DNA of 64,000 nt from contig NZ_CAJKOX010000005.1 of NCBI RefSeq assembly GCF_905201705.1, forward strand, positions 82,493 through 146,492, given 5' to 3'. Below the pieces are notes generated by a model. That model saw nothing but the letters and a program-made list of their open reading frames with translations, was not told the DNA's origin and did not search any database. The translations under genes and the position numbers were made by a program. The DNA is from an uncultured Marvinbryantia sp. Its GTDB lineage: Bacteria; Bacillota; Clostridia; Lachnospirales; Lachnospiraceae. Below are positions 17,715 through 26,201 of this stretch, in pieces (the first letter of the stretch is position 1; the number at the start of each line of letters is the position of its first letter).

Positions 17715-18574
17715 ACTTTCACCTCCAGCTCTGTCCGCATTTCTTCTATTTTATTCTCTACCTCGGCAACCGCGCGCCCAAGCTCTTCCTTCGAGGGGCT
17801 CCAGAAATGGCAGGATGCCTTATTTTCCAGAAAAGAAATACCCTTTCCCTTGACCGTATGCGCTATGATAATCGTAGGCTGCGTGCCCTCCGCAGGAATA
17901 GCATCCAGCGCGCACATGATTTCCTGCATGTTGTTGCCGTCGATCTCCATCACACGCCATCCAAAAGCTGCAAAACGTTCTCCTGCCGGCATGAAATTCA
18001 TGATATCCTCCACTTTGCCGCTGATCTGAAGACCATTATTGTCTAAAAACAATACCAGATTTCCCAATTGATGATGCGCGGCAGCCGCCGCTGCCTCCCA
18101 GTTGGAGCCTTCCGCCAGCTCACCGTCTCCCATAACGGTGTACACGCGAGATTGCATCTTATCACACTTCATTACCAGCGCCATGCCCGCCGCGATGGCG
18201 AGCCCGTGCCCCAAAGCACCGGTATTTGCCTCAATACCGGGAAGCTTATGCATATCCGGATGACCGGGAATCGGTGATTTCAGCGAACCGTAGGTATCGA
18301 GAATATCCTTGGAAAAATATCCTCTCTCCGCCAGAACAGCATACTGGCACATGCATTTGTGCCCTGCCGAAAGGATGAAACGGTCGCGCTGCTCCCACCC
18401 GGGATCCTCGGGTTTTCCTGCCATCTTGTAAAAATAAAGTGCTGTCACAATGTCAATCGCGGACAGGGCACCGCCCAAATGACCGTGCCCGCCTGCCTCA
18501 ACCATCCGCAGCACATTTCTCCGGCATTTCCAGGAAATATATGTCAGTTCCTTTGCGTTTTTGGAAAAAGCCAT
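17711..18574 (-). CDS. Transketolase, N-terminal subunit (split enzyme)
   Basis: The 287-residue protein carries the TPP pyrophosphate-binding half: GHLGGALSAIDIVTALYF, HKCMCQYAVL, GALGHGLAIAAGMAL and the GDG motif MGDGELAEGSNWEAA followed by LFLDNNGLQ with the magnesium-binding asparagine. It begins directly after the RpiB-family gene stop and overlaps the C-terminal subunit gene by four bases, which supports tight coupling of the two subunits. Confidence 0.9.
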   Translation of the reverse strand: MAFSKNAKELTYISWKCRRNVLRMVEAGGHGHLGGALSAIDIVTALYFYKMAGKPEDPGWEQRDRFILSAGHKCMCQYAVLAERGYFSKDILDTYGSLKSPIPGHPDMHKLPGIEANTGALGHGLAIAAGMALVMKCDKMQSRVYTVMGDGELAEGSNWEAAAAAAHHQLGNLVLFLDNNGLQISGKVEDIMNFMPAGERFAAFGWRVMEIDGNNMQEIMCALDAIPAEGTQPTIIIAHTVKGKGISFLENKASCHFWSPSKEELGRAVAEVENKIEEMRTELEVKV

Positions 18575-19018
18575 TTATCTCATAGCCCCCTCTTCGTAAT
18601 CACAGATCTGCTGTACCTTCGGCATCGACCTGGAATGCACGTCAAACGTGCATCCCAGATATTCCTTCAGCATCATCTTGGCAACCTCGATTCCAGTCAC
18701 CTGCGCTCCCATGGTAATGATGTTTGCACGATTGCTGAGCTGCGCCCGTTGTGCCTGAAATACATCATTTACCAGTGCCGCATAGGCTCCCTTCACCTTG
18801 TTTGCCGCAATGCACATGCCGATGCCGGTGCCGCACACCAGAACGCCGCGGTCATGGTTTCCCTGCGCAACATCCTGGGCAACACGTATAGCGACATTTG
18901 CGTAGACCGGATCTGTGCTTCCAAAATCATCACATTCATGCCCAAGCTCCCGGATATACTGCGTCAGCGCCTCTTTAAAAGCCTGGGCATTCGGATCACA
19001 TCCAATCGCTATCCTCAT
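18575..19018 (-). CDS. RpiB/LacA/LacB-family sugar-phosphate isomerase
   Basis: The 147-residue protein has the active-site segment VCGTGIGMCIAANK (C62, T64) and the family C-terminus with SMPKVQQIC. The N-terminal GCDPNAQAFK replaces the SDHAG motif of classical ribose-5-phosphate isomerase B, pointing to a different substrate. Known relatives isomerise ribose, galactose-6-phosphate, erythrulose-4-phosphate, unsaturated-uronate products or sulfo-sugars. It stands immediately before a split transketolase, so its product may feed that enzyme. Confidence 0.85.
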   Translation of the reverse strand: MRIAIGCDPNAQAFKEALTQYIRELGHECDDFGSTDPVYANVAIRVAQDVAQGNHDRGVLVCGTGIGMCIAANKVKGAYAALVNDVFQAQRAQLSNRANIITMGAQVTGIEVAKMMLKEYLGCTFDVHSRSMPKVQQICDYEEGAMR

Positions 19019-19038
19019 CTTCTGCTCCTTCGTCCGCC

Positions 19039-20310
19039 TTACTGATTGTATTCGCCAAGAAGCTCGGTAATACGTCCGTCAACCGTTGCGATCGCATCAT
19101 CAAGGCTGGTGCCTGTCAGCATGGAATTATATGCTTCTCCAAAAATATCCTGCACTTCCGCATATGCCGGGAAGGTGGAGTACGTAAGAGAATACTGCAT
19201 ACAGTCTGAGAATCCGATGTACTCCGGTCCGGTAAATGCTTCATCTTCCAGAGCACTCTTCGTAACCGGAATACGTCCCGTAGCAGAGCCAAAGGATACT
19301 GCATTGTCATAGCCCGCCATAAATTCCAGGAAATCCGCCATTTCTTCCGGGTGCTCACACGCCGTCGTGATCGTGTAGCCGGACACCTGCAGGTTCGTTA
19401 CATGACGGCCGTCTTCTGTCGTTGCTGCCGGAATCGGCACACTGCCAAGCTTGCCTGCCAGCTCCGGATTACGGTTTAAAATTGCTCCCACTGCGTTGCT
19501 TCCGGAAATAATAAGACCGGTCTGCTCATTTGCAAAGTAAGTAACTGCATCCTGGTATGCTGTCTCGGATGCGCCCGCAGGAACCACGCCGTCCACCAGA
19601 TCCAGATCTACAAAGGACTGCAGCGCTGTTTTAAATTTGTCGGAAGTCAGGTCGCTCTCCCAGGTGCCATCCTCGTTCTGCCATACCTCATCTACTCCAA
19701 ATGCTTTTGCATATATAGAAAAGCGTGCCTCACCGGAACCGTTTCTTGCACCTACCATGGAAAATCCATAGTTACCGGAAATTTCCGTAAACTTCTTCGC
19801 TGCATCACGGAAATCATCCATTGTCTCAATTTTTTCAATTCCTGCCTGCTCCAGCCAGTCTGTCCGGTAAATCAGCGCTATCGGAATCTGGAACCACGGA
19901 ACAAACATCAACGTATCATCCAACGTGCTGTAATTGATAACCTCTTCCGAAAGATCCGCACGGAATTCATCCGAAATATAATCATTTGCATCCGCCACGA
20001 TTCCCATATCCAGAGCCGTAGACATAAATGCGCAATTCATAAAAAACGCATCCGGAAGATCATTTGACGCCGCCATGGTCGTCACCTGCGCATCCAGATC
20101 ATTATTTGCCACCGAAATATACTCGATTTTTATATTCGGATGCTCTGCCATATACGCTTCCGCCATCGCGGACTCCAGCTCTGCCTCATCCTCCGTCTGC
20201 AGACAGGACATGATCGTCAGGGTAATTTCTTCTTCTGCATTCGCAGCGACTCCCGAAAACAGGGACGCCAGCATAGATACACTAAGTACAGCCGCTAATT
20301 TTCTCTTCAT
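19039..20310 (-). CDS. Sugar ABC transporter substrate-binding protein (CUT1)
   Basis: The 423-residue protein has a signal peptide (MKRKLAAVLSVSMLASLFSG, likely cleavage after ANA) and a bacterial extracellular solute-binding family 1 fold (ITLTIMSCLQTEDEAELESA onward). Oddly, no cysteine lies near the signal-peptide end, so it lacks the lipobox normal for such proteins in Gram-positive bacteria. It follows the two permease genes by 113 bases, a gap that holds an 8-bp stem (20353-20410). It should bind the sugar acid that the operon degrades. Confidence 0.88.
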   Translation of the reverse strand: MKRKLAAVLSVSMLASLFSGVAANAEEEITLTIMSCLQTEDEAELESAMAEAYMAEHPNIKIEYISVANNDLDAQVTTMAASNDLPDAFFMNCAFMSTALDMGIVADANDYISDEFRADLSEEVINYSTLDDTLMFVPWFQIPIALIYRTDWLEQAGIEKIETMDDFRDAAKKFTEISGNYGFSMVGARNGSGEARFSIYAKAFGVDEVWQNEDGTWESDLTSDKFKTALQSFVDLDLVDGVVPAGASETAYQDAVTYFANEQTGLIISGSNAVGAILNRNPELAGKLGSVPIPAATTEDGRHVTNLQVSGYTITTACEHPEEMADFLEFMAGYDNAVSFGSATGRIPVTKSALEDEAFTGPEYIGFSDCMQYSLTYSTFPAYAEVQDIFGEAYNSMLTGTSLDDAIATVDGRITELLGEYNQ

Positions 20311-20352
20311 AATTTTTCTTCCTTTCTTTACTCGTTTTTAATAATATTGCTT

Positions 20353-20410
20353 ATCTGCCGCACCCTGTAAATTCTTCTCATACACCCCCATTCCTGTATC
20401 CACGGCAGAT
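20353..20410 (-). other. Intercistronic stem between permease and binding-protein genes
   Basis: ATCTGCCG and CGGCAGAT pair perfectly at the ends of a 58-base segment in the operon mRNA. Such stems often adjust the ratio of binding protein to permease, but this is inference; no T tract follows. Confidence 0.4.
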
Positions 20411-20423
20411 GCTATATCCTTCT

Positions 20424-21275
20424 TTACTTCACAGCCCCGGCGGTCAGACCGCTGATAAAGCTTTTCTGCATAAAAATAAAAGCAATGATCAGAGGCACCG
20501 ATGCCACCAGCGAGGCAGCCATCATATCATTCCACGCAATTCTGTAATAGCCATTCATTTCGGCAATTGCCACAGCCGCCGTTTTCATCTTATCGTTCAT
20601 GATCAGAATTGCCGCAAACATATACTCATTCCAGCATGTGATAAATGCATAAATCGCGGAGGATACCAGTCCCGGCCGCACCAGTGGCAGAGTAATTCTT
20701 AGAAACGTCTGTATGCTGGAGGCTCCGTCGATTGCGGCAGATTCATCAATTTCTACCGGAATCGTCCGGTAATACCCCACCATCATCCACGAACAGAAGG
20801 GGATCGTGAATGAGATATAAACCACGCAAAGTCCGACCAGAGAGTTATTCAGCCCGTAAATGCTGAGGATTTTGTAAAACGGCACCAACAGCATAATAGA
20901 CGGGAACATCTGCGTCATCAAAATAAATGACAGAAATGCACTCTTCCCCTTAAAATTAAATCTGGTGGCTCCATATCCTGTGAGCGCTGAAGCAATCAGT
21001 GAAACCAGAACTGCGACCACCGTCACAAGCAGGCTGTTTCGGAAATACAGCGCAAAATCATAATCTCTCCAGATTCTCATGAATGACGTAAAGGTAACCT
21101 CCAAAGGCAGAATACTGCCATTCATCTGATAAATCTCCGTGTCACTTTTCACCGCAGTGATAAACATCCACAGAACGGGCAGAATTACCATACACGCCCC
21201 AAGAACCAATACGATATAGGAGAGCGCACCTTCTGCTTTATTATGCATTGATAAAGACCTGTTCTTTTTACGCAT
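20424..21275 (-). CDS. Sugar ABC transporter permease (MalG type)
   Basis: The 283-residue protein has six predicted membrane segments and the EAA loop DESAAIDGASSIQTFLRITLP, placing it in the CUT1 permease family, MalG side. Its start overlaps the end of the partner permease gene by 8 bases. No ATPase gene lies in the operon; Firmicute CUT1 systems commonly share one MsmK-type ATPase encoded elsewhere. Confidence 0.92.
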   Translation of the reverse strand: MRKKNRSLSMHNKAEGALSYIVLVLGACMVILPVLWMFITAVKSDTEIYQMNGSILPLEVTFTSFMRIWRDYDFALYFRNSLLVTVVAVLVSLIASALTGYGATRFNFKGKSAFLSFILMTQMFPSIMLLVPFYKILSIYGLNNSLVGLCVVYISFTIPFCSWMMVGYYRTIPVEIDESAAIDGASSIQTFLRITLPLVRPGLVSSAIYAFITCWNEYMFAAILIMNDKMKTAAVAIAEMNGYYRIAWNDMMAASLVASVPLIIAFIFMQKSFISGLTAGAVK

Positions 21276-22140
21276 TCTGATCCATCGCCCTCCTCATAAT
21301 TTTACTGATCAGCCAGCAGATAACGAATACCACGCCCGCACCTGCCGCGGCAACTCCGTAGTTGTGATAGGAAAATGCCTCTTTATATATGGAAATACTA
21401 ACCGTCGCTGTCGTATTGTTCGGACCTCCGTCTGTCAGCAGCTTAATGATGGTATAATGTTTGAACCACCATACCGTATCCAGGATCACTGCGGTTGAGA
21501 TAACCGGTTTGATCATCGGAACCGTAATGCGGAAAAATGTCTGTACGGGATTTGCTCCATCCAGCTTTGCCGCTTCATACACATCCTCCGGTACGCTCTG
21601 AAAACCCGCCATCATATTTACCATGATCAGCGCGTATCCCTTCCAGATACACACGGCAGCGAGAATGGTAAATGCAAAACCAGTACTCAGCCATGCCTGA
21701 TTTTTCTCCAGAATTCCGAGGCGGATCAATATATTGTTAAACACACCGTAATTTGCATTAAAAATCCACTTAAACAGCAAAGCAACGACCACATCCGGCA
21801 AAAGCCATGGGATGATCAGGATCGTGCGGAATATATTGACGCCCGGACGTTTTTTATTCATAGCAAGCGCAAGGATCGTTCCCAGGATCAGATGTCCCAA
21901 AACAACCACTATCGTAAATTTGAAGGTCGTCAGGAGGCTCTTTACCATACTTCCGTCTTTGAAAAGCGACAGGTAATTTTCCAGCCCTACAAATTCCCAC
22001 TTAGTCGTAAGATTTGTCTGCATGACGCTTAAATACAGCGCATAGCAGATCGGGTATACGACAAGTGCTGCCAGCAGAACAAATGTCGGAAATATAAAAA
22101 GATACGGTGTAATGTTGAATTTATTTTTGTTTCGTGTCAC
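21268..22140 (-). CDS. Sugar ABC transporter permease (MalF/UgpA type)
   Basis: The 290-residue membrane protein has six segments and the EAA loop VYEAAKLDGANPVQTFFRITVP. The frame can begin with GTG at 22167, but GGAGG lies 9 bases before a GTG at 22140, giving VTRNKNKFNITPYLF as the N-terminus; this shorter start avoids overlap with the dehydratase gene. It pairs with the MalG-type permease. Confidence 0.9.
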   Translation of the reverse strand: MTRNKNKFNITPYLFIFPTFVLLAALVVYPICYALYLSVMQTNLTTKWEFVGLENYLSLFKDGSMVKSLLTTFKFTIVVVLGHLILGTILALAMNKKRPGVNIFRTILIIPWLLPDVVVALLFKWIFNANYGVFNNILIRLGILEKNQAWLSTGFAFTILAAVCIWKGYALIMVNMMAGFQSVPEDVYEAAKLDGANPVQTFFRITVPMIKPVISTAVILDTVWWFKHYTIIKLLTDGGPNNTTATVSISIYKEAFSYHNYGVAAAGAGVVFVICWLISKIMRRAMDQNA

Positions 22141-22160
22141 CAGCCGGATTCCTCCTTTTT

Positions 22161-23327
22161 CTACCACTCTCCGAAGGAATGGTCATCTGCAAATGATACG
22201 CGTGGTGTCTCCCAGCGCCCGTCATATGCATATTCCTTTAACGCAGTCTCATCTATCTCAATGCCCATGCCCGCGCCCTGCGGAATGTCAATATAACCAT
22301 CCCTGATCTCAAACGGTTTCTTCAGATACGGACCGCCCAGATCCCATCCGTCCTCAAATGACGGATGCTCCTGCGCCGTAAAGTTTGGGATCACCGTATC
22401 CACCTGCAGGCAGGCTGCAAGCGCAAGCGGACCAAGCGGGTTATGCGGCGCCATAGAGCAATAGTAGGTCTCTCCCATCGCAGCAATTTTCATAACCTGC
22501 GATATGCCGCCTGCATGACACAGATCCGGCTGCAGCACAGTTGCCGCCTGCTTCTCCAGCACCTCGCGGAATTCATATGTAGTAAATTTCCGTTCTCCCG
22601 TAGCGATCGGTATGGTAGTCATCCTCGCCACCCTTGCCATCACATCCACATTTTCCGGAAGCACCGGTTCCTCCACAAACATCAGACCAAACGGCTCCAG
22701 CTCTCTGCAAAGCCACGGTGCCATTGCCGGTGAAACCCGTCCGTGAAAGTCGACAGCCAGGTCGATATCATCCCCGATCGCTGCCCGGATTTCTGCTATC
22801 CGCTCCACAAAGCGTGTCACCATCGCCGAAGTTTCAATATGCCGGTATGGGCAGATAAACGGTGTTTTCAGGGATTTAAAACCCTTTGCCACTTTCTTTT
22901 TCGCATGTTCGACCAACAGGTCACGACACTCCCGTTCTTCCATTTCGGCATAATCAACATTGCCAAAAATATGCGCATACATGCGGATGCGATCTCTGGA
23001 TTTTCCTCCGAGCAGCTGCCACACCGGAACATTCAGCCATTTTCCTTTGATATCCCAGAGTGCCTGCTCGATTCCGCTGATAGCGCTGAATACGGCGGCG
23101 CCGCCCCTGTAAAAACCACCTGCATACATCAGCTTATACAGATATTCAATATTACGCGGGTCTTCTCCGATAATCATATCCTTCAGAGAATCCACGGCAG
23201 CCGCTGTAACCAGATTTCTTCCCTCCAGATCGCACTCGCCCCATCCGGTAATTCCTTCATCAGTAGTTACCTTCACAAAAATCCATCTTGGTTTTACATG
23301 AAATGTTTCTACGCCTTTGATCTTCAT
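22161..23327 (-). CDS. Enolase-superfamily sugar-acid dehydratase (galactonate dehydratase-like)
   Basis: The 388-residue protein belongs to the mandelate racemase/muconate lactonizing group and is close to D-galactonate dehydratase in its N-terminus (PRWIFVKVTTDEGITGWGE, GGFYRGGAAVFSAISGIEQALWDIKGK). Metal ligands D193, E219 and E245 and the candidate bases H195 and H295 (MAPHNPLGP) are present. It would remove water from a hexonate to give a 2-keto-3-deoxy acid for the adjacent kinase. The start at 23327 is set by GGAGG. Which epimer is used is not certain. Confidence 0.88.
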   Translation of the reverse strand: MKIKGVETFHVKPRWIFVKVTTDEGITGWGECDLEGRNLVTAAAVDSLKDMIIGEDPRNIEYLYKLMYAGGFYRGGAAVFSAISGIEQALWDIKGKWLNVPVWQLLGGKSRDRIRMYAHIFGNVDYAEMEERECRDLLVEHAKKKVAKGFKSLKTPFICPYRHIETSAMVTRFVERIAEIRAAIGDDIDLAVDFHGRVSPAMAPWLCRELEPFGLMFVEEPVLPENVDVMARVARMTTIPIATGERKFTTYEFREVLEKQAATVLQPDLCHAGGISQVMKIAAMGETYYCSMAPHNPLGPLALAACLQVDTVIPNFTAQEHPSFEDGWDLGGPYLKKPFEIRDGYIDIPQGAGMGIEIDETALKEYAYDGRWETPRVSFADDHSFGEW

Positions 23328-23346
23328 CCCTGTCCTCCTGTTATTT

Positions 23347-24369
23347 TTATCTCTGCACACGTCCGGAGGCATTGCCCTGCATGAGGCTGTTTACCTCCTC
23401 CAGCGTGCTCAGATTAAAATCATATTCCATCGTGTGCTTCAGGCAGGAAGCCGCCGCTGCAAAATTCACTGCCTTCTGCGGTTCATAGCCGCTGTTTAAC
23501 GCATAGATCAGCGCTCCCGCAAAGGAATCTCCGCCGCCTACCCGGTCTACGATCTGTATCATATACTCGGGCGAAAAGAATGCCTCTCCTCCGGTATAAA
23601 GCAGCCCGCCCCAATGATTGATGCTGGCGGAAATACTTTTTCGCAGAGTGATAGCAACAGACTTTATGCCAAAGCGTTCTACAAGCTGCTGCGCCACGCT
23701 CACATATCCCTGCCTGTCAAGTTCTCCCTTGCTGATGTCTGAGTTCCCGGCACAGATACCAAACACATCTGCAGCGTCCGCCTCATTTGCAATGCAGACG
23801 TCGACATACTTCATCAGTCTGCCCATCACCTCACCGGCTTTTTCTTTACTCCACAGCTTTTTTCGGAAATTCAGATCGCAGCTCACTGTAATATGCTTCT
23901 CTTTGCACACGCGCAGCGCATCCTCACAGATTTCTGCACATCCCTCCGAAAGCGCCGGTGTAATGCCGGTAAAATGGAACCAGTTGGCGCCCTCCAGAAT
24001 ATGTTCCCAGTCGAAGTCCGGCCGTTCCGCCAGAGCGATCGCAGAGGCGCCTCTGTCATACAAAACCTTTGACGGACGCTGAGAGGCTCCCTTTTCCACA
24101 AAGTAAATCCCCATACGTTCTCCGCCGTATACGATCGCTTCTGTGTCGACGCCATACTTCTGCAGCTCCATCGCTGCCCGCCTGCCAAGCACATTGTCCG
24201 GCAGCTTTGTAACAAAAGCGGCCTTCATGCCAAAGTTTGCCACAGATACCGCCACATTTGCCTCGCCGCCCGCAAACGACATCTCCAGCTTCTGAGCCTG
24301 CAGCAGCCTGAGATATCCCTCCGGATTCAGCCGCATCATAATTTCACCGAATGTAATCACTTTTTTCAT
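23347..24369 (-). CDS. kdgK: 2-keto-3-deoxygluconate/galactonate kinase (PfkB family)
   Basis: The 340-residue ribokinase-fold kinase has the N-terminal AGGEANVAVSVANFG motif and the C-terminal VDRVGGGDSFAGALIYAL motif with the catalytic aspartate. PfkB kinases of this type phosphorylate KDG to KDPG with ATP. The start overlaps the aldolase stop by four bases. Together with the dehydratase and aldolase it makes a hexonate-to-pyruvate route. Confidence 0.88.
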   Translation of the reverse strand: MKKVITFGEIMMRLNPEGYLRLLQAQKLEMSFAGGEANVAVSVANFGMKAAFVTKLPDNVLGRRAAMELQKYGVDTEAIVYGGERMGIYFVEKGASQRPSKVLYDRGASAIALAERPDFDWEHILEGANWFHFTGITPALSEGCAEICEDALRVCKEKHITVSCDLNFRKKLWSKEKAGEVMGRLMKYVDVCIANEADAADVFGICAGNSDISKGELDRQGYVSVAQQLVERFGIKSVAITLRKSISASINHWGGLLYTGGEAFFSPEYMIQIVDRVGGGDSFAGALIYALNSGYEPQKAVNFAAAASCLKHTMEYDFNLSTLEEVNSLMQGNASGRVQR

Positions 24370-25028
24370 ACTGTAAACTCTCCCCTGCAATTTTGAATTG
24401 TCCTTCTGGCTGCCTCGCGTATCTTATCAAATTCGCCCGCCGCGATCCATTCACGGTTGACAAGATTCCCGCCAATACCGACTCCTTCTGCTCCTGCGCG
24501 CAAAAATTCTGCCGCATTAAGCTCATTTACACCGCCAACGGCCAACAGTGGAATATGGTTCAGCGGTCCCTTTATCGCTTTCAGATATGCTGCCCCCAGA
24601 CTTGCTGCCGGGAATATTTTTACGAAATCCGCTCCATATTCCGCCGCATCTGTGATCTCAGACGGTGACAATGCACCCGGTATCGAAACCATGCCCTGTC
24701 TTACGGTCTCCCCGATCACTCTCTGGTTTACATTCGGAGAAATAATAAATGCACCGCCGGCATTTTTCGTAAGCCTTACCTGTTCCTCCGTGAGCACAGT
24801 CCCCGATCCACAGATCATTTCACTGCCATACTCCCTGCATACCATGGATATATTTTCACAGGTACGCTTCCAGTCATCGGGAGTTTTCTGATCAAACGTA
24901 AATTCAATCAGTCCGATGCCGCCCTCCTGCAGTGCTTCTGTCAGCTTCCTGCAGTCATCGCCGTATACCCCCCGTACAATGGCAATAATTTTCTTTTCTT
25001 TTATTTGTCCGATAATTTTCTTACGCAA
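24366..25028 (-). CDS. eda: KDPG / KDPGal aldolase
   Basis: The 220-residue class I aldolase has E42 in LIEFTF, GSGTVL, the SPN loop and the Schiff-base lysine K137 in FVKIFPAA, as in Eda/DgoA enzymes. It cleaves 2-keto-3-deoxy-6-phosphohexonate to pyruvate and glyceraldehyde-3-phosphate. The frame extends to an ATG at 25073, but AGAGGAG five bases before a TTG at 25028 is the better ribosome site and matches the usual family N-terminus. It is the first gene of the operon. Confidence 0.88.
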   Translation of the reverse strand: MRKKIIGQIKEKKIIAIVRGVYGDDCRKLTEALQEGGIGLIEFTFDQKTPDDWKRTCENISMVCREYGSEMICGSGTVLTEEQVRLTKNAGGAFIISPNVNQRVIGETVRQGMVSIPGALSPSEITDAAEYGADFVKIFPAASLGAAYLKAIKGPLNHIPLLAVGGVNELNAAEFLRAGAEGVGIGGNLVNREWIAAGEFDKIREAARRTIQNCRGEFTV

Positions 25029-25083
25029 TTTTTCTCCTCTTTCGCATTCATTCTCTCGTTTTGCTTGTTTCACTGTATAAAAC

Positions 25084-25101
25084 TATATTTTATCTAATAA
25101 A
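25084..25101. promoter_or_regulatory. Candidate IclR operator, copy 1
   Basis: The 17-nt TATATTTTATCTAATAA (25084-25100) is identical to 26107-26123. It contains the palindrome TTTAT-CTA-ATAAA and lies just downstream of the predicted transcription start of the sugar operon, a classic repressor position. Assignment to the divergent IclR protein is inference. Confidence 0.65.
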
Positions 25102-25113
25102 CTTCTTGCAACT

Positions 25114-25142
25114 ACAATATTATATTTCCAAGTTTTTGTCAA
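25114..25142 (-). promoter_or_regulatory. Promoter of the sugar-acid operon
   Basis: On the minus strand TTGACA (25142-25137), a 17-base spacer and TATTGT (25119-25114) precede the aldolase gene. The start point would be near 25107, directly before the candidate operator. Confidence 0.8.
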
Positions 25143-25295
25143 GCGGTTTTTGTTTATTTTGCATATTTTAAATTCCTTTTTTCTTTTTTATTGTTCATTT
25201 TTGTGTTATAATTTTTTTGCATAATTTGTAATTTTATATTGCAAATAAACGAGTTTTTGCGTAATATTAAGAAAAAACAGGAAAGAGATTAAGAA

Positions 25296-26075
25296 ATGGA
25301 ACCAACAAATGTGCGGCTTGTGGACCGCGTACTTGACGTCATGGAAACATTATCCAGACACCCCGAGGGAACTTCTATTGCCGTGCTGACGGCCGAGACA
25401 GACATCCATAAATCTACGGTTTACCGTCTGCTTGCAACACTGATGAATCGAGGCTATGTTGTAAAAGATGAGGAGACCAGCCACTACCGTCTGACACTGC
25501 GCACCTATCGTATCGGCAGCCGTGCTGTTCCCGATTTTGATCTTTTGAGTCTCTCTGTGGATTATCTGCGTGAATTGTGCAGACTATGCAATGAAGCTGT
25601 CCACCTTGCCATTCCCGATGGCGCCTCTATTGTGTATTTGTTTAAAGAAGTGGCTGCTGACAATGTCATCCGGATCGCTTCCCAGACAGGCGCCCGGAAC
25701 TATATGTATTATACCGGTCTTGGCAAAGCTCTGTTAGCAACAATGTCAGAGAAGGAAGTGCGGGAAATCTGGGAAAAATCTGATGTAAAAAAATACACGC
25801 CAACTACTATTATCACCTATCCGCAGCTCCTTGAAGAGCTGGAGACAACCCGCCGGAGAGGATATGCGATCGACAACGAAGAGCATGAAGCCGGTATTGC
25901 CTGTATTGCTGATGTTATACGCGATGTAGACAATAAAGCAGTGGCAGCTGTCAGTATTTCTACCCTTGCTGCCCGGATGGATGATAATTTTCTTGCATTG
26001 AATGTCCCGCGGCTGCATAAAACCGCTAATAAAATTTCTGCGATCCTTGGAAATGTACTGCCAAAAGGGGATTGA
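25296..26075 (+). CDS. IclR family transcriptional regulator
   Basis: The 259-residue protein has an N-terminal winged helix (VLDVMETLSRHPEGTSIAVL, DIHKSTVYRLLATLMNRGYV) and the IclR ligand-binding domain with GLGKALLA and the late conserved cysteine in EAGIACIADVI. IclR relatives such as KdgR repress sugar-acid catabolic genes until a pathway intermediate binds. It is divergent from the operon and its 222-base AT-rich upstream region holds the operon promoter and a candidate operator. Confidence 0.92.
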   Translation: MEPTNVRLVDRVLDVMETLSRHPEGTSIAVLTAETDIHKSTVYRLLATLMNRGYVVKDEETSHYRLTLRTYRIGSRAVPDFDLLSLSVDYLRELCRLCNEAVHLAIPDGASIVYLFKEVAADNVIRIASQTGARNYMYYTGLGKALLATMSEKEVREIWEKSDVKKYTPTTIITYPQLLEELETTRRRGYAIDNEEHEAGIACIADVIRDVDNKAVAAVSISTLAARMDDNFLALNVPRLHKTANKISAILGNVLPKGD

Positions 26076-26087
26076 CAAACAATCCCC
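26067..26087. terminator. Hairpin at the end of iclR
   Basis: GGGGATTG and CAATCCCC pair perfectly around ACAAA. The stem overlaps the IclR stop codon and the -35 element of the next promoter. No T tract follows, so termination is uncertain. Confidence 0.45.
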
Positions 26088-26101
26088 TCAGCGATTATCA
26101 T
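26072..26101 (+). promoter_or_regulatory. Promoter of the FGGY kinase gene
   Basis: TTGACA at 26072-26077, an 18-base spacer and TATCAT at 26096-26101. The predicted start near 26108 falls on the second copy of the shared 17-nt element. Confidence 0.7.
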
Positions 26102-26106
26102 AAACA

Positions 26107-26123
26107 TATATTTTATCTAATAA
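26107..26123. promoter_or_regulatory. Candidate IclR operator, copy 2
   Basis: Exact second copy of the 17-nt sequence at 25084-25100. It covers the predicted transcription start of the kinase gene. Its right palindrome arm differs by one base beyond the shared block (ATAAT instead of ATAAA). Confidence 0.65.
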
Positions 26124-26201
26124 TTTCTTCTGACGAACTATTCCGGCATCCTCCGGAAAGTTTTGTCTGCACAAAAACATTACGTCAGAGGAGATTACCT
26201 T

